The translations under genes were made by a program, and so were the position numbers. The notes beneath the pieces were generated by a model that had not been told where the DNA came from, did no database searches, and was given only the letters and a program-made list of their open reading frames with translations. Positions 6,086 through 7,100 of a stretch of DNA of 7,100 nucleotides are shown here, one piece after another. Each line of letters begins with the position of its first letter. Within the stretch, counting starts at the first letter, position 1. Source of the stretch: Pseudomonadota bacterium (GTDB lineage Bacteria; Pseudomonadota; Alphaproteobacteria; Acetobacterales; Acetobacteraceae); NCBI GenBank assembly GCA_021808205.1, contig JAKBCD010000087.1:1-7100 (forward strand), in the 5' to 3' direction.

Positions 6086-6149
6086 AGAGGCGGATTCAGA
6101 CATCAGGCCGGATCGCTAACGCGATTCGAGCTGATGTCATCCGGCTCTA
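6086..6149 (+). repeat. Palindromic repeat copy B (REP-like, inverted relative to copy A)
   Basis: AGAG (6086-6089) pairs with CTCT (6145-6148), with a G/G mismatch next (6090 and 6144). CGGAT (6091-6095) pairs with ATCCG (6139-6143), and TCA (6096-6098) is bulged. GACATCAG (6099-6106) pairs with CTGATGTC (6131-6138). A two-base mismatch follows, then CGGATCGC (6109-6116) pairs with GCGATTCG (6121-6128, one G-T pair), closing the loop TAAC. The layout matches the reverse complement of copy A, bulge and mismatch included, so the two are diverged copies in inverted order around the spacer 6074-6085. Its last bases, CTA at 6147-6149, are the purF stop codon read on the minus strand. Confidence 0.85.
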
Positions 6150-7100
6150 GCTTAATTCGGCGAGCAGGCTGGGCCTGCTGGCCCGCGCTTCGGCGTTATC
6201 CGTCAACTGGATCGGGTAATCCCCGGTGAAGCAGGCATCACAAAACGCGGGCTGGGCGGCGTCGCGGCCCTTCTTGCCAAGGGCTTTGTAAAGTCCGTCG
6301 ATTGAAATAAATGCAAGCGAATCCACGCCGATCAGCTTGGCCATTTCCTCCACCGAGTTGCGGGCCGCCAGCAGCTTGGCGCGCTCAGGCGTGTCGATTC
6401 CATAGAAGCAGGAATGGGTAGTGGGCGGCCCGGCTATGCGCATATGCACTTCCCGGGCACCTGCCTGGCGCACCATCTCAACAATTTTCTGGCTGGTGGT
6501 GCCGCGCACGATGGAATCATCCACCAGCACAACGCGCCGGCCTTCAATCATGGCACGGTTTGCGGAATGTTTGAGCCGCACGCCGAGATGGCGAATCTGA
6601 TCCGTCGGCTCGATAAAAGTGCGGCCGACATAATGATTGCGGATGATGCCGAGTTCGAAATTAATGCCCGAGGCTTCTGCAAAACCCATGGCGGCGGGCA
6701 CGCCGGAATCTGGCACCGGCACCACCACATCGGCCTCAGCCGGGGCTTCCAGCGCCAGCTGCGCGCCGATCTTTTTGCGGGCGGTGTAGACAGAATTGCC
6801 TTCCATGATGGAATCCGGCCGGGCGAAATAGATATATTCGAACACGCAGAAGCGGGGCTGCTGCGGCGCGAAGGGCTTGATGCTCTGCACCCCGCTGTCG
6901 TCGATCAGCACGATCTCACCAGGCTCGACATCGCGCACGAAATCCGCGCCGACAATATCCAGCCCGCAGCTTTCAGACGAGAGCACCCAGCCTGGCTTGC
7001 CATCCGCGCCGGAGAGTTTGCCCAGCACCAGCGGGCGCACGCCCAGCGGGTCGCGCACGCCGATCAGCTGTTCGTTGGTGAGCGCCACCAGCGAGTATGC
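6147..7100 (-). CDS. purF: Amidophosphoribosyltransferase PurF, 5'-truncated
   Basis: PurF makes 5-phosphoribosylamine from PRPP and glutamine, the first committed step of purine synthesis, in the cytoplasm. The visible 317 residues begin AYSLVALTNEQLIG inside the N-terminal glutaminase domain. Roughly 160-180 residues, including the catalytic N-terminal Cys, lie beyond the window; GTG 7088 is an internal Val and not the start. The phosphoribosyltransferase domain shows EYIYFARPDS, VPVPDSGVPAA, NHYVGRTFIEP and the PRPP motif VVLVDDSIVRGTT (visible residues 190-202). Cysteines 85, 231, 287 and 290 (RFCVFEYIYF, HSCFYGID, FCDACFTGDYP) match the four iron-sulfur ligands of the Bacillus subtilis enzyme, so this is the 4Fe-4S type. 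The gene ends LLAELS with a TAG that lies inside repeat copy B, and is followed by the repeat pair and then a terminator. Confidence 0.97.
   Translation of the reverse strand, partial: AYSLVALTNEQLIGVRDPLGVRPLVLGKLSGADGKPGWVLSSESCGLDIVGADFVRDVEPGEIVLIDDSGVQSIKPFAPQQPRFCVFEYIYFARPDSIMEGNSVYTARKKIGAQLALEAPAEADVVVPVPDSGVPAAMGFAEASGINFELGIIRNHYVGRTFIEPTDQIRHLGVRLKHSANRAMIEGRRVVLVDDSIVRGTTSQKIVEMVRQAGAREVHMRIAGPPTTHSCFYGIDTPERAKLLAARNSVEEMAKLIGVDSLAFISIDGLYKALGKKGRDAAQPAFCDACFTGDYPIQLTDNAEARASRPSLLAELS

Noticed and set aside
6010..6149. Cloverleaf-like layout (outer stem enclosing three arms) suggesting a tRNA-like RNA
   Set aside because: Arm sizes, lack of an anticodon loop and of the T-loop consensus, and the simpler explanation by two inverted palindromes argue against a tRNA or tRNA-like gene.

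Overview
The window is GC-rich, apart from one short AT-rich stretch near 5862-5920. It carries housekeeping genes in an order and style typical of Alphaproteobacteria. The protein sequences and the porin suggest the Rhodospirillales/Acetobacteraceae side, but that placement comes from general resemblance and not from a search. Supporting points are a MutL with the endonuclease motif (as in bacteria lacking MutH), a Bacillus-type PurF with four iron-sulfur cysteines, and a small beta-barrel porin ending in Phe.

Left part, plus strand (1-1892): a tightly overlapping run of three genes. These are the 3' part of a gamma-glutamyl-GABA hydrolase-like class I amidotransferase, then rluB (23S rRNA pseudouridine synthase), then rsmD (16S rRNA m2G966 methyltransferase). 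Overlaps are 8 and 4 bases, so translational coupling is likely. The last two genes both modify rRNA.

Middle (1911-4460): a second, unrelated class I glutamine amidotransferase-like gene lies on the minus strand, converging on rsmD. It diverges from mutL across a 99-base gap. mutL is complete, with its ATPase, transducer and endonuclease/dimerisation domains intact.

Right part, minus strand (4515-7100): purF (amidophosphoribosyltransferase, 5' end outside the window) is followed by a gene-poor stretch and then an outer-membrane beta-barrel protein gene. Porin and mutL converge on a strong hairpin terminator whose T-run serves the porin. The gene-poor stretch (5679-6146) holds, from porin to purF: a perfect Shine-Dalgarno site, a leader of roughly 190 bases, an AT-rich putative promoter region, a GC hairpin, a bidirectional intrinsic terminator, and a 140-base repeat element.

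The most unusual item is that repeat element (6010-6149). It consists of two diverged copies of a ~63-base imperfect palindrome in inverted orientation around a 13-base spacer, like a REP/BIME unit. The two copies differ by paired, compensating changes in their stems, while a 3-base bulge and a mismatch are kept. The outer edge of one copy supplies the purF stop codon, and the pair separates purF from its terminator. I found no defence system, mobile-element enzyme, CRISPR array or RNA gene of a known class. Apart from the repeat pair and a speculative small RNA, the window looks ordinary.
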